The notes: generated by a model not told the origin, from the sequence alone. A stretch of 33,809 nt of DNA from an uncultured Lachnospiraceae bacterium (GCA_947626965.1 CANQUH010000020.1:1-33809), one strand, 5' to 3'. Shown: positions 23,552 through 32,768, numbered from the stretch's first letter. Numbers and translations: made by a program.

Positions 23552-23756
23552 AATCTGTCCCCTTTCTCCAGATACCCGCGCAGCCCATGAAATTCTCTCT
23601 GATCATTTCATGGTTGTCCGCAGCGTTCGCCAACAAACATGTCTGCATGTCTTACTGCTCACTTCCCACGCAGAATGTGCGAGAATCTCCTCGAAATTCA
23701 GCGGGGATGTGAACTGCAGTTTCCCCCTGACTTTGCGCGGAATCCGGACTCTCTCA

Positions 23757-24494
23757 TCAAAAACCATACAAATTTTGAATCTCCGCCGTATACTTCCCCG
23801 GTTCCTCGAATACGATTAGCGGCCGTTCCACCGTCATCCTCGGTCTGCCGCCGCGCACCGACTCGATCAGCACCATATTCGGCTCCCGGTCCGCAAACGG
23901 ATGCACCATCCGCATCCGCTTCGGCTCCATTTTGTACTGTGACAGTGTCCGTATGATCTCCGCCAGCCGGAACGGCCTGTGCACCATGTAAAATCTTCCG
24001 CCTGTGCGCACCAGCTTCGCCGCCGCTTTCACTACATCCTCCAGCGTGCACAGCAGCTCATGCCGCGCCGCCGCTTTTTCCAGATCGGGATTTGTCAGCC
24101 CATGCTGTCCTGTCATGTACGGCGGATTCGATGTAATGACATCAAAAGAAGCCGGAGCAAACAGACTTCCGGCCTCTTTAATATCTCCCTGGACAATTGC
24201 AACCCGCTCTTCAAGACCATTCAGCACAACGCTGCGTCTGGCCATGTCGACGCTCGCGGGAAAAATCTCAAGCCCGGTAAAATGCCGGCCCTGTGTCTTT
24301 GCCTCAAGCAGGATCGGGATAATCCCCGTTCCCGTGCCGAGATCAAGCACTGTCTCTCGCGGCTTCACCTGGACAAATCCTGACAGAAGAACAGCATCCA
24401 TGCCAAAGCGGAATTTTCCTTCCCTCTGTATAATCCTGTACCCGTTCCTCTGAAGATCATCCAGGCGTTCTCCCTCTTTCAGCTCAATTGTCAT
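23757..24494 (-). CDS. tRNA1(Val) A37 N6-methyltransferase-like protein (yabB type)
   Basis: 245 residues. The S-adenosylmethionine motif is VLDLGTGTGIIPILL. The catalytic NPPY motif of N6-adenine methyltransferases is in VITSNPPYMTG. The N-terminal GYRIIQREGKFRFGMDAVLL is typical of the TrmN6/YfiC group. It overlaps ricT by 11 bases, so translation is coupled. The exact RNA target in Clostridia is not established; the assignment is by family and synteny with B. subtilis yabB. Confidence 0.87.
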   Translation of the reverse strand: MTIELKEGERLDDLQRNGYRIIQREGKFRFGMDAVLLSGFVQVKPRETVLDLGTGTGIIPILLEAKTQGRHFTGLEIFPASVDMARRSVVLNGLEERVAIVQGDIKEAGSLFAPASFDVITSNPPYMTGQHGLTNPDLEKAAARHELLCTLEDVVKAAAKLVRTGGRFYMVHRPFRLAEIIRTLSQYKMEPKRMRMVHPFADREPNMVLIESVRGGRPRMTVERPLIVFEEPGKYTAEIQNLYGF

Positions 24495-25416
24495 CCAGTC
24501 TCGACTTCCCTTCTTTCCTCTCCAGAGCCTCCAGCTGTTTCAGTTCCTTCTCCAGCGCGGCGTCTTTCTCCCGCTCTTTGCCTTTTCCTTTGTCCTTGCG
24601 GCGTTTCGGCCGGAATCTCAGATCCCTGACATCATACTCCTGCAGCTCCTTCTCATCGTTCACATCGACCAGAAGACGCACCTTCTGGCGAAGCACATTC
24701 ACACTGTGCACCTCGCCCCTGACGCCGCCCACAGTCGTCACCTGCTCGCCCACATTCGGCAGACGGCTGTTTAGATACTCGTAGGTCTCTTCCTCATTTT
24801 TGAGGCAGCACATCAGACGGCCGCAGACGCCGGAAATCTTTGTGGGATTCAGGGACAGATTCTGCTCCTTCGCCATTTTAATCGAAACCGGGGCAAACTC
24901 GGAGAGGAACGTATGGCAGCACAGAGGACGGCCGCAGATTCCCACGCCTCCAAGAATCTTCGTCTCATCGCGGACGCCGATCTGACGCAGCTCGATCCTC
25001 ATCTTGAAAACCGCCGCCAGATCCTTCACCAGCTCGCGGAAATCAATTCTTCCGTCGGCCGTGAAATAAAACAGAACCTTATTGTTGTCAAACGTATATT
25101 CCGCGTCGATCAGCTTCATCTCAAGCCCGTGCTTCTGGATTTTCTCCTGGCAGATCACCATCGCATCCTTCTCGCGCAGACGATTCTTCTGCTCCCGCTC
25201 GTCGTCCTCCGGCGTTGCGACGCGTATGACCGGCTTGAGAGGCTGAACAACTTTCTCGTCCTCCACTTCCCGGATACCGCCTACCACAGTCCCGTACTCT
25301 ACTCCGCGCGCTGTCTCGACAATCACATGATCCTTCGGACTGATCCTGTATCCTCTCGGATCAAAGTAATACACCTTACCCGCATTTCTGAATCTTACGC
25401 CAACTATCCTAATCAT
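24484..25416 (-). CDS. ricT: PSP1-domain protein RicT/YaaT of the Y-complex
   Basis: 310 residues. PSP1 domain with cysteine motifs GICGRPLCCHTF and GVCGRLMCCLKNEEETYEYL, the iron-sulfur ligands described for RicT. With RicA and RicF it forms the Y-complex that, in B. subtilis, directs RNase Y to mature mRNAs and promotes sporulation, competence and biofilm formation. The C-terminus is a Lys/Glu-rich tail (RRKDKGKGKEREKDAALEKE) that differs from shorter homologues. The start overlaps the end of holB by 8 bases. Confidence 0.93.
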   Translation of the reverse strand: MIRIVGVRFRNAGKVYYFDPRGYRISPKDHVIVETARGVEYGTVVGGIREVEDEKVVQPLKPVIRVATPEDDEREQKNRLREKDAMVICQEKIQKHGLEMKLIDAEYTFDNNKVLFYFTADGRIDFRELVKDLAAVFKMRIELRQIGVRDETKILGGVGICGRPLCCHTFLSEFAPVSIKMAKEQNLSLNPTKISGVCGRLMCCLKNEEETYEYLNSRLPNVGEQVTTVGGVRGEVHSVNVLRQKVRLLVDVNDEKELQEYDVRDLRFRPKRRKDKGKGKEREKDAALEKELKQLEALERKEGKSRLDDN

Positions 25417-26407
25417 GCATATTCTCCTTAATCACGAGGAACAGCAGTTCCATCGTCAGTTCAAAATTTACGTTCGCGTCGAGGCGCGCCTTGGCGCTCT
25501 CGATCGCCTTCATGACTTCCTCCACTCCCTCATAAGAGCAGATATTCACCGTCTCCTGAATATTCCGGATCTGATCCTTGAACACAATCGCGTTCACATC
25601 TCTTGTAGCCTTAAAATATACCATATCGCGGTACCAGAGTGCAAGAATATCCAGATAATCCTGTATGGAAAGTTTAAATTCCTGTATTCCTTTTACCGCG
25701 TCCACAATCTCGCTGAATTCCATTTTCCCGGCGTTCCGGATCAAATGCATTGCCGCGGATTTGATCGCGTTGAAATCCTCCGAAGAGGCAAGGCGGATCG
25801 CCTTTCCGATATTTCCCTGTGCAAAAGCCACACAGATATCCGCCTGATAATCCGGAATCTGCATATGCTCCATCAGATATTCCTTTACCTGTTTATCCGG
25901 AACCGGCTTCATGGGCAGAATCACGCATCTGGAACGGATCGTGTCCAGAAAATGCTGTTCGTTCGTCGTCAGAAGAATGATAATGGCATATTCCGGCGGT
26001 TCCTCGATCGTCTTGAGAATCGCGTTCTGCGCCTGAACCGTCATTTTTTCCGCTTCCGGAATAATATAAATCTTGTATTTCCCGCTGTACGGGCGGATCT
26101 GCACATCCCCGACCAGCTGCTCCCGGACATCGTCAATCCCGATACTTCCCGGCTTCTCATGGGTAATATAGATGATATCGGGATGATTCCCGCTTTTTGC
26201 CTGTCTGCAAGAATGGCACTCGCCGCAGGGAACCTTCCCCTGCCCTGTACATTGCAGCGCCATCGCCCATGCTGATGCCAGCGCCTTTTTCCCGCACCCT
26301 TTCTCGCCGCTGAACATATAGGCATGTCCGACCTTCCCGGTCTCAATCACATGCATCAGCTGACGCTTGATCTGTTCACGTCCGATAATATCTTTCAGCT
26401 CTGTCAC
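25409..26407 (-). CDS. holB: DNA polymerase III delta' subunit
   Basis: 332 residues from a GTG at 26407, 7 bases after GGGAGGTG; the frame continues upstream to 26503 but that part (Cys-rich, no RBS) is unlikely to be translated. AAA+ clamp-loader features: GEKGCGKK in place of an active Walker A (Lys instead of Thr/Ser), a zinc module CGECHSC, AEKMTVQAQNAILKTIEEPP and TIRSRC. It is the stator of the clamp loader, loading the beta clamp for replication. The 259 bases upstream (26408-26666) contain no gene I can support. Confidence 0.92.
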   Translation of the reverse strand: MTELKDIIGREQIKRQLMHVIETGKVGHAYMFSGEKGCGKKALASAWAMALQCTGQGKVPCGECHSCRQAKSGNHPDIIYITHEKPGSIGIDDVREQLVGDVQIRPYSGKYKIYIIPEAEKMTVQAQNAILKTIEEPPEYAIIILLTTNEQHFLDTIRSRCVILPMKPVPDKQVKEYLMEHMQIPDYQADICVAFAQGNIGKAIRLASSEDFNAIKSAAMHLIRNAGKMEFSEIVDAVKGIQEFKLSIQDYLDILALWYRDMVYFKATRDVNAIVFKDQIRNIQETVNICSYEGVEEVMKAIESAKARLDANVNFELTMELLFLVIKENMHD

Positions 26408-26666
26408 AACAATGCACCTCCCTCTGTTGTTTCTGCCGCTGCTGTACATACAAGACGGACAGCAGCTTTCTGTCGTAAAAATATCAGGGCAAACAGCAGT
26501 CATTGCTCACTCCCCTGAGAGAGAAACAACGTTACTGTTCACTCCGTGACCAGCAACAACTGGTGTTCCCCTGTTTTTCAGTATATCATAATTTAAGCAG
26601 CATGAAAAGCTGTTCCTTGCCAATCACTGTTACACAAAAATGGCTGGTTACGGAATGAACCGTAAC

Positions 26667-27272
26667 TCATCTCATGTTCGGCGGCAGCGTAAACTGCAGC
26701 ACGTAATCCGCGATTTCCTCTGTGCATTTTTCCTGCACACGGTTGTAAAATCTGCGCGAAATACCGGCCGCGCGGATATTTTTCTCTGAAAAATCTTTCT
26801 GGTCCGCCAGAAAGCGGCGGCACATCTCCTCATAATCCGGGGAATCCTCCCCGCGTTCGCGGCAGAGCGCCCGCTCCAGACGTTCTCCGTCCTCCACTTC
26901 AATATAAATGGGAACGACTTTATCCTCTCCGTAATACCGGCGCAGCTTCTGGTAAGATTCCAGCGTGCCGACTGCCAGATAGCTGCCGTCCGCCAGGCGG
27001 ATCTGCCCGTCGTCCGCCGTAAAATAATACCAGGGGCCCTGCACCGTATGATATACCCGCCGTTCAATAATGATACCGGACTCCTCCATCTGCCGCATGC
27101 GCGCCTCATCCACAAAATGATATTCCACGCCGTCCGTCTCATGAGCGCGAATCGGCCGCGTCGTATAAATGATAAAAGGCTTCAGCCCCAGTTCCCGGCG
27201 GGAAAGAAGCTCCGCATAGATGCTGTCCTTGCCGGATGCGCTCTTTCCCATTATATAAAATATTCTTCCCAT
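26667..27272 (-). CDS. Guanylate-kinase-like protein
   Basis: 201 residues. A P-loop, MGKSASGKDSI, and the GMP-binding pattern TTRPIRAHETDGVEYHFV are close to guanylate kinase (which has GxSGxGKS and TTRxxRxGExxGxxYxF). Later parts (LADGSYLAVGTLESYQKLR, PIYIEVEDGERLERALCRE) also follow the fold. It stands where Bacillus has tmk in the yaaO-tmk-holB block. It could be a diverged guanylate kinase paralogue or a regulator; the genome's main gmk is presumably elsewhere. Start at 27272 by homology; the RBS is weak. Confidence 0.8.
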   Translation of the reverse strand: MGRIFYIMGKSASGKDSIYAELLSRRELGLKPFIIYTTRPIRAHETDGVEYHFVDEARMRQMEESGIIIERRVYHTVQGPWYYFTADDGQIRLADGSYLAVGTLESYQKLRRYYGEDKVVPIYIEVEDGERLERALCRERGEDSPDYEEMCRRFLADQKDFSEKNIRAAGISRRFYNRVQEKCTEEIADYVLQFTLPPNMR

Positions 27273-27380
27273 CGTTCCTGTTCTCCGTCTGTACGCTCCC
27301 GGAAAATCCGGTCTGATTCAGACCCTCTCCACTCCGTTCCTGATGATGTCCCGCACTTCCCAAACCATTCGCCGTCTCAT

Positions 27381-29201
27381 TTATCGCTGTTTCTGCTCTG
27401 CCTCACAAACCACAAAGATCGTCTCACCTGAATAATCATCCAGCCCCTGCAGTTCAAATCCCTGCCTGCGAAAATCTTCCAGCCGGTCAAGAAGCTTCTG
27501 TGTGATCCGCTCTCCCGGAATCAGAAGCGGGATTCCGGGCGGATAGAGATAAATATATTCCCCCGACACGCGGCCTGCGCTTTCCCGGAGGAGTATCCTG
27601 TACTTTTCGCTGTTTTCCGCCTCCTCAAGATTCAGAACTTCCTCATTCGGAAGCCCGGGAGCAGACCTCACATCCTGCATTTCCCCGGCGGAACCGGATT
27701 CCTTTTCACCTTCCTGCGCAGTTTCATGTCCTGACCGTGTCCCGGTCCCGATGGGGCCAGATTCTCTTTCGCCTTCCTGCGCAGTTTCATGTCCTGACCG
27801 TGTCCCGGTCCCGGCAGAGCCAGATTCTCTTTCGCCTTCCTGCGCAGTTTCATGTCCTGACCGTGTCCCAGTCCCGGCAGAGCCAGATTCTCTTTCGCCT
27901 TCCTGCGCAGTTTCATGTCCTGACTGTGTCCCGGTTCCGGTGGGGCCAGATTCTCTTTCACCTTCCTGCGCAGTTTCATGTCCTGACTGTGTCCCGGTTC
28001 CGGTGGGGCCAGATTCTCTCTCACCTTCCGGAATGGCTCCACTCCCTTGCGTCAGCTCTTCTCCGGCGAAATCACCTGCGCACAGCTCCGCGTCGATCTC
28101 CAGCAGCGCCCTGCACAGCCGGTCAAATCCCTCCTGCGTATCCGCGACAGAAGTAAGAAGCGTCACATAATGTTCCGCTGCCATCTCTGCCTGGATATGA
28201 TACCGGTCAAGAAGGCGCCGGTACAGTTCCCGCCCCCCGATCTCACAGTTCTCCGTCGAGATCAGAATCCTGGACCGGTCGTATCTGTAGCAGAAAAGCT
28301 CTTTCTCCGTTCCTGTGACAAGATGCAGTTTTTTCATTTTTGACAGACAGCCGCGCGCCGAATCGATCCGCCTGCAGAACTGTTCAAATAATTCTTCTCC
28401 GCGCTCCGTCATCATATTGACGCAGCAGTCGATTCCCGCCATCAGGACGTAGCTCGGACTGCTGCTCTGATAAATCCCAAGATATTTTCTCAGCCTGACG
28501 CGGTCTATGCGCGGACCGCAGATATGGATCAGCGCCGTCTGGGTCAGTGACGGCATGGTCTTGTGAATACTGTTTATGACAATGTCCGCGCCGCATGAAA
28601 CCGCAGATTCAGGAAAACAGGAATGCATTGCGAAATGCGCCCCATGCGCCTCATCGACAATCAGAACCGCCCCATGTTCATGGGCCGCGGCAGCAATTTC
28701 CCGGATATCGGACACAACTCCGTCATACGTCGGAGAAGTCAAAAAAACAGCGGACACTCCGGGATTTTGTTCCAGAAGTGTCCGCACCTTCGCCGGATCA
28801 GCACTCCCGTAAATTCCCCGGACCATATCCGTGTCCGGATAAAGCCATACCACATGCAGCCCATTCAGAAACACCGCGTGATATGCGGATTTGTGGCAGT
28901 TTCTCGCCATTAAAATACGGCCTCCGCGCCGCGAACATGCCGATATTGCCGCCAGAATTCCTGCCGTACTCCCGTTTACAAGATAATGTGTCTCCTCCGC
29001 ACCATACAGCCGCGCAGCTCTCTTCTCCGCCTCCAGAAGGATCCCTTCCGCATGATGAAGATTATCAAATCCGTCGATCTCTGTGATATCGATCGCAAAC
29101 GCATCCTGAAAACAGCGGATATTCCGCTTATGCCCCGGCATATGGAACGGATAGTAATCCCGACTGCTGTACTCGCTCAGCAGTTCATATAAACCCTGCA
29201 T
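27381..29201 (-). CDS. Orn/Lys/Arg decarboxylase-like PLP enzyme (YaaO type) with repeat insertion
   Basis: 606 residues from the ATG at 29201, 9 bases after GGAGG; the longer open frame to 29303 lacks an RBS. N-terminus LLSEYSSRDYYPFHMPGHKRN and the PLP-lysine region INSIHKTMPSLTQTALIH are those of fold-I basic amino acid decarboxylases; VDEAHGAHF holds the cofactor aspartate. The C-terminal domain (YPPGIPLLIPGERIT) is separated from the main part by about 150 residues, most of it a 5 x 21-residue tandem repeat absent from usual family members. The enzyme decarboxylates lysine, arginine or ornithine; the specificity is not readable. Confidence 0.88.
   Translation of the reverse strand: MQGLYELLSEYSSRDYYPFHMPGHKRNIRCFQDAFAIDITEIDGFDNLHHAEGILLEAEKRAARLYGAEETHYLVNGSTAGILAAISACSRRGGRILMARNCHKSAYHAVFLNGLHVVWLYPDTDMVRGIYGSADPAKVRTLLEQNPGVSAVFLTSPTYDGVVSDIREIAAAAHEHGAVLIVDEAHGAHFAMHSCFPESAVSCGADIVINSIHKTMPSLTQTALIHICGPRIDRVRLRKYLGIYQSSSPSYVLMAGIDCCVNMMTERGEELFEQFCRRIDSARGCLSKMKKLHLVTGTEKELFCYRYDRSRILISTENCEIGGRELYRRLLDRYHIQAEMAAEHYVTLLTSVADTQEGFDRLCRALLEIDAELCAGDFAGEELTQGSGAIPEGERESGPTGTGTQSGHETAQEGERESGPTGTGTQSGHETAQEGERESGSAGTGTRSGHETAQEGERESGSAGTGTRSGHETAQEGERESGPIGTGTRSGHETAQEGEKESGSAGEMQDVRSAPGLPNEEVLNLEEAENSEKYRILLRESAGRVSGEYIYLYPPGIPLLIPGERITQKLLDRLEDFRRQGFELQGLDDYSGETIFVVCEAEQKQR
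27709..28023 (-). repeat. Five 63-bp tandem repeats inside the decarboxylase gene
   Basis: Units start at 27709, 27772, 27835, 27898 and 27961, and a degenerate partial unit lies just before (27684-27708). Each encodes 21 residues containing GERESG, TGTGT and SGHETAQE. Copies differ at a few positions only. 63 is divisible by 3, so changes in copy number keep the frame. Confidence 0.92.
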
Positions 29202-29402
29202 CGGCCAATTCCTCCATTCACTTCTGCATAAATCAAAACCGTCAGAAAATTCCCGTTGTCTGTTCTTCTCATACATCCAAACACGAAACATTTCCGTTGT
29301 CAATACAGAGTTTCCTGTTTAACGGAATTTTAACAATTAACAGGGTTCATATACGCTCCCTAATCCTGTTCTCCAAAATTTAACATTTTTGAAAAAAATC
29401 TG

Positions 29403-29550
29403 TTGCAATTTTATGGAAGTTATATTATAATCTCTCTTGTAAAAAGAATTTACCCTTCAAAAATTTTTTTTACAAAACCCCTTATTAATTATTTATACTC
29501 CCCTCGAAACAGCCGATAGCTCCCCTATCGGCTGTTTCACTTTGTTTTTT
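29403..29550 (+). ncRNA. Orphan promoter-terminator unit, probable small RNA
   Basis: The promoter is TTGCAA (29403-29408), 17 bases, TATAAT (29426-29431), a near-consensus match on the plus strand; start near 29438. The unit ends at a 13-bp perfect stem AAACAGCCGATAG (29507-29519) / CTATCGGCTGTTT (29525-29537), a 5-base loop, then CACTTTGTTTTTTT. The roughly 110 bases between carry no reading frame with an RBS. The hairpin can also act as terminator for the GTPase-NYN gene coming from the right. No known RNA family recognised. Confidence 0.55.
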
Positions 29551-29600
29551 TAAGCAAATCCGGTTTTTCCGCGCAGAAATTCCCTCCGAAACAGGCCCGT

Positions 29601-32600
29601 TTATTTAAATTTCTTTCTGCCCAGCCGCACTTCCTCCATATCCTGCGCCAGATCCTCGTCAAGACTGTCAAACAGATAATTCCTGCCGCTGTTTTCCCGC
29701 CTGCTGCGGTATGCCTGGCGGATCTGTTCATTCATATAGAGAATCTCCTCTTTTAAATCCGACGCAGACAATCTTCTCGCCCCATCGCCCAGAATAATGA
29801 CCTGCTCAAGACGGTCGGAAGTGGCCACGGTAACATGATACCTTTTCCCGATCTCGCGCACAGTCTTCTCGATGTACTGATCCGCCGTCTCCGCTTCCTT
29901 TGTATATACAACATAAATATTGTGATATTTTACAACCTCTCCTGTAAAGCCTTCCACCTTGTACGCGTCAAACACCAGAATCCGACGGCATCCGGCAAAC
30001 CCCTGATAATTGCACAGCACATCCATCAGTTTCGTCCTCGCGGCCCCGATGTCCGCCTCAGCAAGTTCCTTCAGCTCATCCCAGGCAAAGATAATGTTAT
30101 ATCCGTCAACCAGCAGATATTCCGTCACAGGCTCCGCTTTCTTCGCGGTTCTGCCGGGCACGCCGGCGCCGCTTTGTCCGGACCTGCTGTCCGTCCGGGG
30201 AAAGTTCCCTGCCGCACCGGAATTTTTCTCCGATGAAGCGCCGGACCTCTTTCCCGATGAACCTCCCGACGAAGCGATGCTTCCTTTCGAGCGTTTCCAC
30301 GCCATCCTTGACTCTCCGGAAGACGTCCCGTAAGTCCGCGCAAAGATCGCTTTCAGTTCCTCCTCATCGTGAAAACGGTCCTCGTAGGCTGTACCGGACG
30401 GCATACCCATCAGAGGCAGCGCTCCGCCGGACGACATTTCCACTCCGGATTGAGTTCCCCTTCCAAATGATATCTCCATGTCCGATGTTCCGCCGGACAA
30501 CACTCCTCTGCCGGTCTGTGTTCCCTTTCCCGGCATTTTACCAGATAATTCCCCTGTATCCGACATCATCTCCGTACCGGATGTGTCACCGGAAAAATCA
30601 CGGCCGGAATCCGCATTTCGGTAAGATCCCCGCAGAACGGCCTTCTCTTTCCCGTCTTCCTCCGCGACCCACTCCACGCCGCTTTCGACATGCATATAAG
30701 AATCAGCCTTGTCCCAGCTCACTACGAATCCCGCACCATGGGCACAAAAGACAGATCCGGTCGGATTCTCCAGATCCCTCTCCGAATCGTAGCCTGTCTC
30801 TTCTATGATTTCCTCCGCATTGTGGCATGGCCGGTACCCTTCCAAACGAAAAGCCAGACGTCCGCGTCCCTTCGTGTACGCGCTGACTTCCATCTGATAG
30901 CCGCGCATCTCAGAAACAGGAGCGCTCCCCGTCAGCACCGTCATATCTCCCTCAATCTCAGGAGAGTCGAAGGAACCGTACATCCGCTGGATATCCGAGA
31001 GCGCCCTGCCGACCGTCTCAGAAGGAACCTCCAGCCGAAACGCGTAAAACGGTTCAAGAAGAACACTGTCCGCCTTTTTCAGTCCCTGACGCACCGCCCG
31101 GTAAGTAGCCTGACGGAAGTCGCCGCCCTCCGTATGCTTCAAATGAGAACGCCCCGCCGTCAGCGTGATCCGCACATCCGTCAGCGGCGCTCCGATAAGG
31201 ACTCCGACATGCTCTTTCTCAAGCAGGTGCGTGAGCACCAGCCTCTGCCAATTCAGATCCAGATCGTCCACACTGCAGGCGGACTCGACCTGGATTCCGC
31301 TTCCCGGCTCTCCGGGCTCAAGCAGAAGATGCACCTCCGCATAGTGGCGCAGCGGCTCAAAATGCCCGGCGCCCTCGACCGGCTCCCGGATCGTCTCCTT
31401 ATACACAATATTCCCGGTCCCGAACGTGACCTCCATTCCATAGCGGTCACGGATCAGACTCTGCAGGATCTCGATCTGCACCTCGCCCATCACCTGCGCA
31501 TGGATTTCTCCAAGCTGCTCGTTCCACACAATATGAAGCTGCGGTTCCTCCTCCTCAAGCTGGCGCAGCTTCTGCAGCGCCACATGAACGTCGCAGTCCT
31601 CCGGGAGATCGATGCGGTACGTCAGCACTGGCGAAAGCACCGGCAGCACCGTCTCCCGCTCAATTCCAAGCCCCTGTCCCGGCCAGGTCTTCGTAAGTCC
31701 CGTCACAGCGCAGACCGTCCCGGCTGCCGCCTCCTGCACCGCTTCAAATTTCGTCCCGGAGTAAATGCGGATCTGATCCGCCTTCTCCTCCCAGATTTGA
31801 TCTTCCGGAATTTCCCGTACCGCAGGTCCGCTGTTTTTCATCGCCGGACTTTCAGATATTCCTCCGCTTTCTGTTTTCCCGGCTTTACCTGCTGCATTTA
31901 AAATTTCGTCTCCTTTTTCTGACACTTCCGGGAGACGGTTCGTCAGCACCATCCGCGCCTTCAGACTGCCCCCCGTAATCTTCATATGGGTCAGGCGCTT
32001 CCCCTGTTCATCACGGGAAATCTTGTAGACTCTGGCTCCAAATTCTTCCGGGTATACCGGATTGAGCGTGTACTTCGACAGCCCCTCAATCAATTCCTCC
32101 ACGCCGGTCAGTTTCAGCGCGGAGCCGAAAAAGCATGGAAACACCTTTCTCTCCCGGATCATCCGCGCCGTATCCTCCGCTGTCACCTCGCCCGTCTCCA
32201 GATAACGCTCCATCACATCCTCGTCACACATCGCGAGATTCTCAAGAAACTCTTCCGAATCCGGATCAGCGCCGAAATCAATACAGTTCCCGTCCAGCCT
32301 TCGAACAAGCTCTTCCATCCGCGCCTGCCGGTCCGTTCCCGGCTGATCCATCTTATTCACAAATAAAAAAACCGGCACCCTGTACTGCGCGAGCAGCTTC
32401 CAGAGTGTCTCCGTATGCCCCTGTACTCCATCGGCACCGCTGACCACCAGCACCGCATAATCCAGTACCTGCAGCGTGCGTTCCATCTCCGCCGCAAAAT
32501 CCACATGCCCCGGCGTGTCGAGAAGCGTAAGTTCCATATCACCAAAGGTCAGCTGCGCCTGTTTTGAGAAAATTGTAATTCCACGCGCACGTTCCAGCTC

Positions 32601-32768
32601 AAACGTGTCAAGAAACGCGTCCTTGTGATCCACGCGCCCCATTTTGCGGATACTTCCACCAAGATACAGCAGGGCCTCCGACAAAGTCGTCTTTCCCGCG
32701 TCGACATGGGCGAGAATGCCGAGGCAGATATGCTTTTTGGATTCCTTCTTTTTCATCTGTTCTCCCAT
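29601..32768 (-). CDS. TetM/EF-G-like translational GTPase fused to YacP/Rae1-like NYN nuclease
   Basis: 1055 residues. N-terminus: GTPase with AHVDAGKTTL (residues 20-29), RGITI, DTPGHVDF, NKMDQPG and SALKLTG, then EF-G-like domains to about 700 including the domain IV tip SHLKHTEGGDFRQATYRAV. This resembles ribosomal-protection proteins (TetM/TetO type), but the subgroup is chromosomal and tetracycline resistance cannot be inferred. A Gly/Ser-rich linker (about 730-880) leads to an NYN domain at about 883-1045 (EYLLVDGYNIIFAWDEL, ETADQYIEKTV, TVATSDRLEQ, with the acidic triad), as in YacP/Rae1, which cuts mRNA in the ribosomal A site. The ATG at 32768 follows GAGGGGG by 6 bases; 32756 is an alternative start. 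A second low-complexity insert lies in domain II, about 295-340. Confidence 0.88.
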   Translation of the reverse strand: MGEQMKKKESKKHICLGILAHVDAGKTTLSEALLYLGGSIRKMGRVDHKDAFLDTFELERARGITIFSKQAQLTFGDMELTLLDTPGHVDFAAEMERTLQVLDYAVLVVSGADGVQGHTETLWKLLAQYRVPVFLFVNKMDQPGTDRQARMEELVRRLDGNCIDFGADPDSEEFLENLAMCDEDVMERYLETGEVTAEDTARMIRERKVFPCFFGSALKLTGVEELIEGLSKYTLNPVYPEEFGARVYKISRDEQGKRLTHMKITGGSLKARMVLTNRLPEVSEKGDEILNAAGKAGKTESGGISESPAMKNSGPAVREIPEDQIWEEKADQIRIYSGTKFEAVQEAAAGTVCAVTGLTKTWPGQGLGIERETVLPVLSPVLTYRIDLPEDCDVHVALQKLRQLEEEEPQLHIVWNEQLGEIHAQVMGEVQIEILQSLIRDRYGMEVTFGTGNIVYKETIREPVEGAGHFEPLRHYAEVHLLLEPGEPGSGIQVESACSVDDLDLNWQRLVLTHLLEKEHVGVLIGAPLTDVRITLTAGRSHLKHTEGGDFRQATYRAVRQGLKKADSVLLEPFYAFRLEVPSETVGRALSDIQRMYGSFDSPEIEGDMTVLTGSAPVSEMRGYQMEVSAYTKGRGRLAFRLEGYRPCHNAEEIIEETGYDSERDLENPTGSVFCAHGAGFVVSWDKADSYMHVESGVEWVAEEDGKEKAVLRGSYRNADSGRDFSGDTSGTEMMSDTGELSGKMPGKGTQTGRGVLSGGTSDMEISFGRGTQSGVEMSSGGALPLMGMPSGTAYEDRFHDEEELKAIFARTYGTSSGESRMAWKRSKGSIASSGGSSGKRSGASSEKNSGAAGNFPRTDSRSGQSGAGVPGRTAKKAEPVTEYLLVDGYNIIFAWDELKELAEADIGAARTKLMDVLCNYQGFAGCRRILVFDAYKVEGFTGEVVKYHNIYVVYTKEAETADQYIEKTVREIGKRYHVTVATSDRLEQVIILGDGARRLSASDLKEEILYMNEQIRQAYRSRRENSGRNYLFDSLDEDLAQDMEEVRLGRKKFK

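Noticed and set aside
27737..28170. Repetitive plus-strand frames over the decarboxylase repeat
   Set aside because: They arise because the 63-bp unit is open in several frames; only the minus-strand decarboxylase frame joins conserved domains on both sides.
29601..32768. Calling the GTPase-NYN gene a tetracycline-resistance determinant
   Set aside because: Similarity to TetM/TetO is at family level, the domain IV loop differs from resistance proteins and the gene sits in a chromosomal context; resistance cannot be claimed from sequence.
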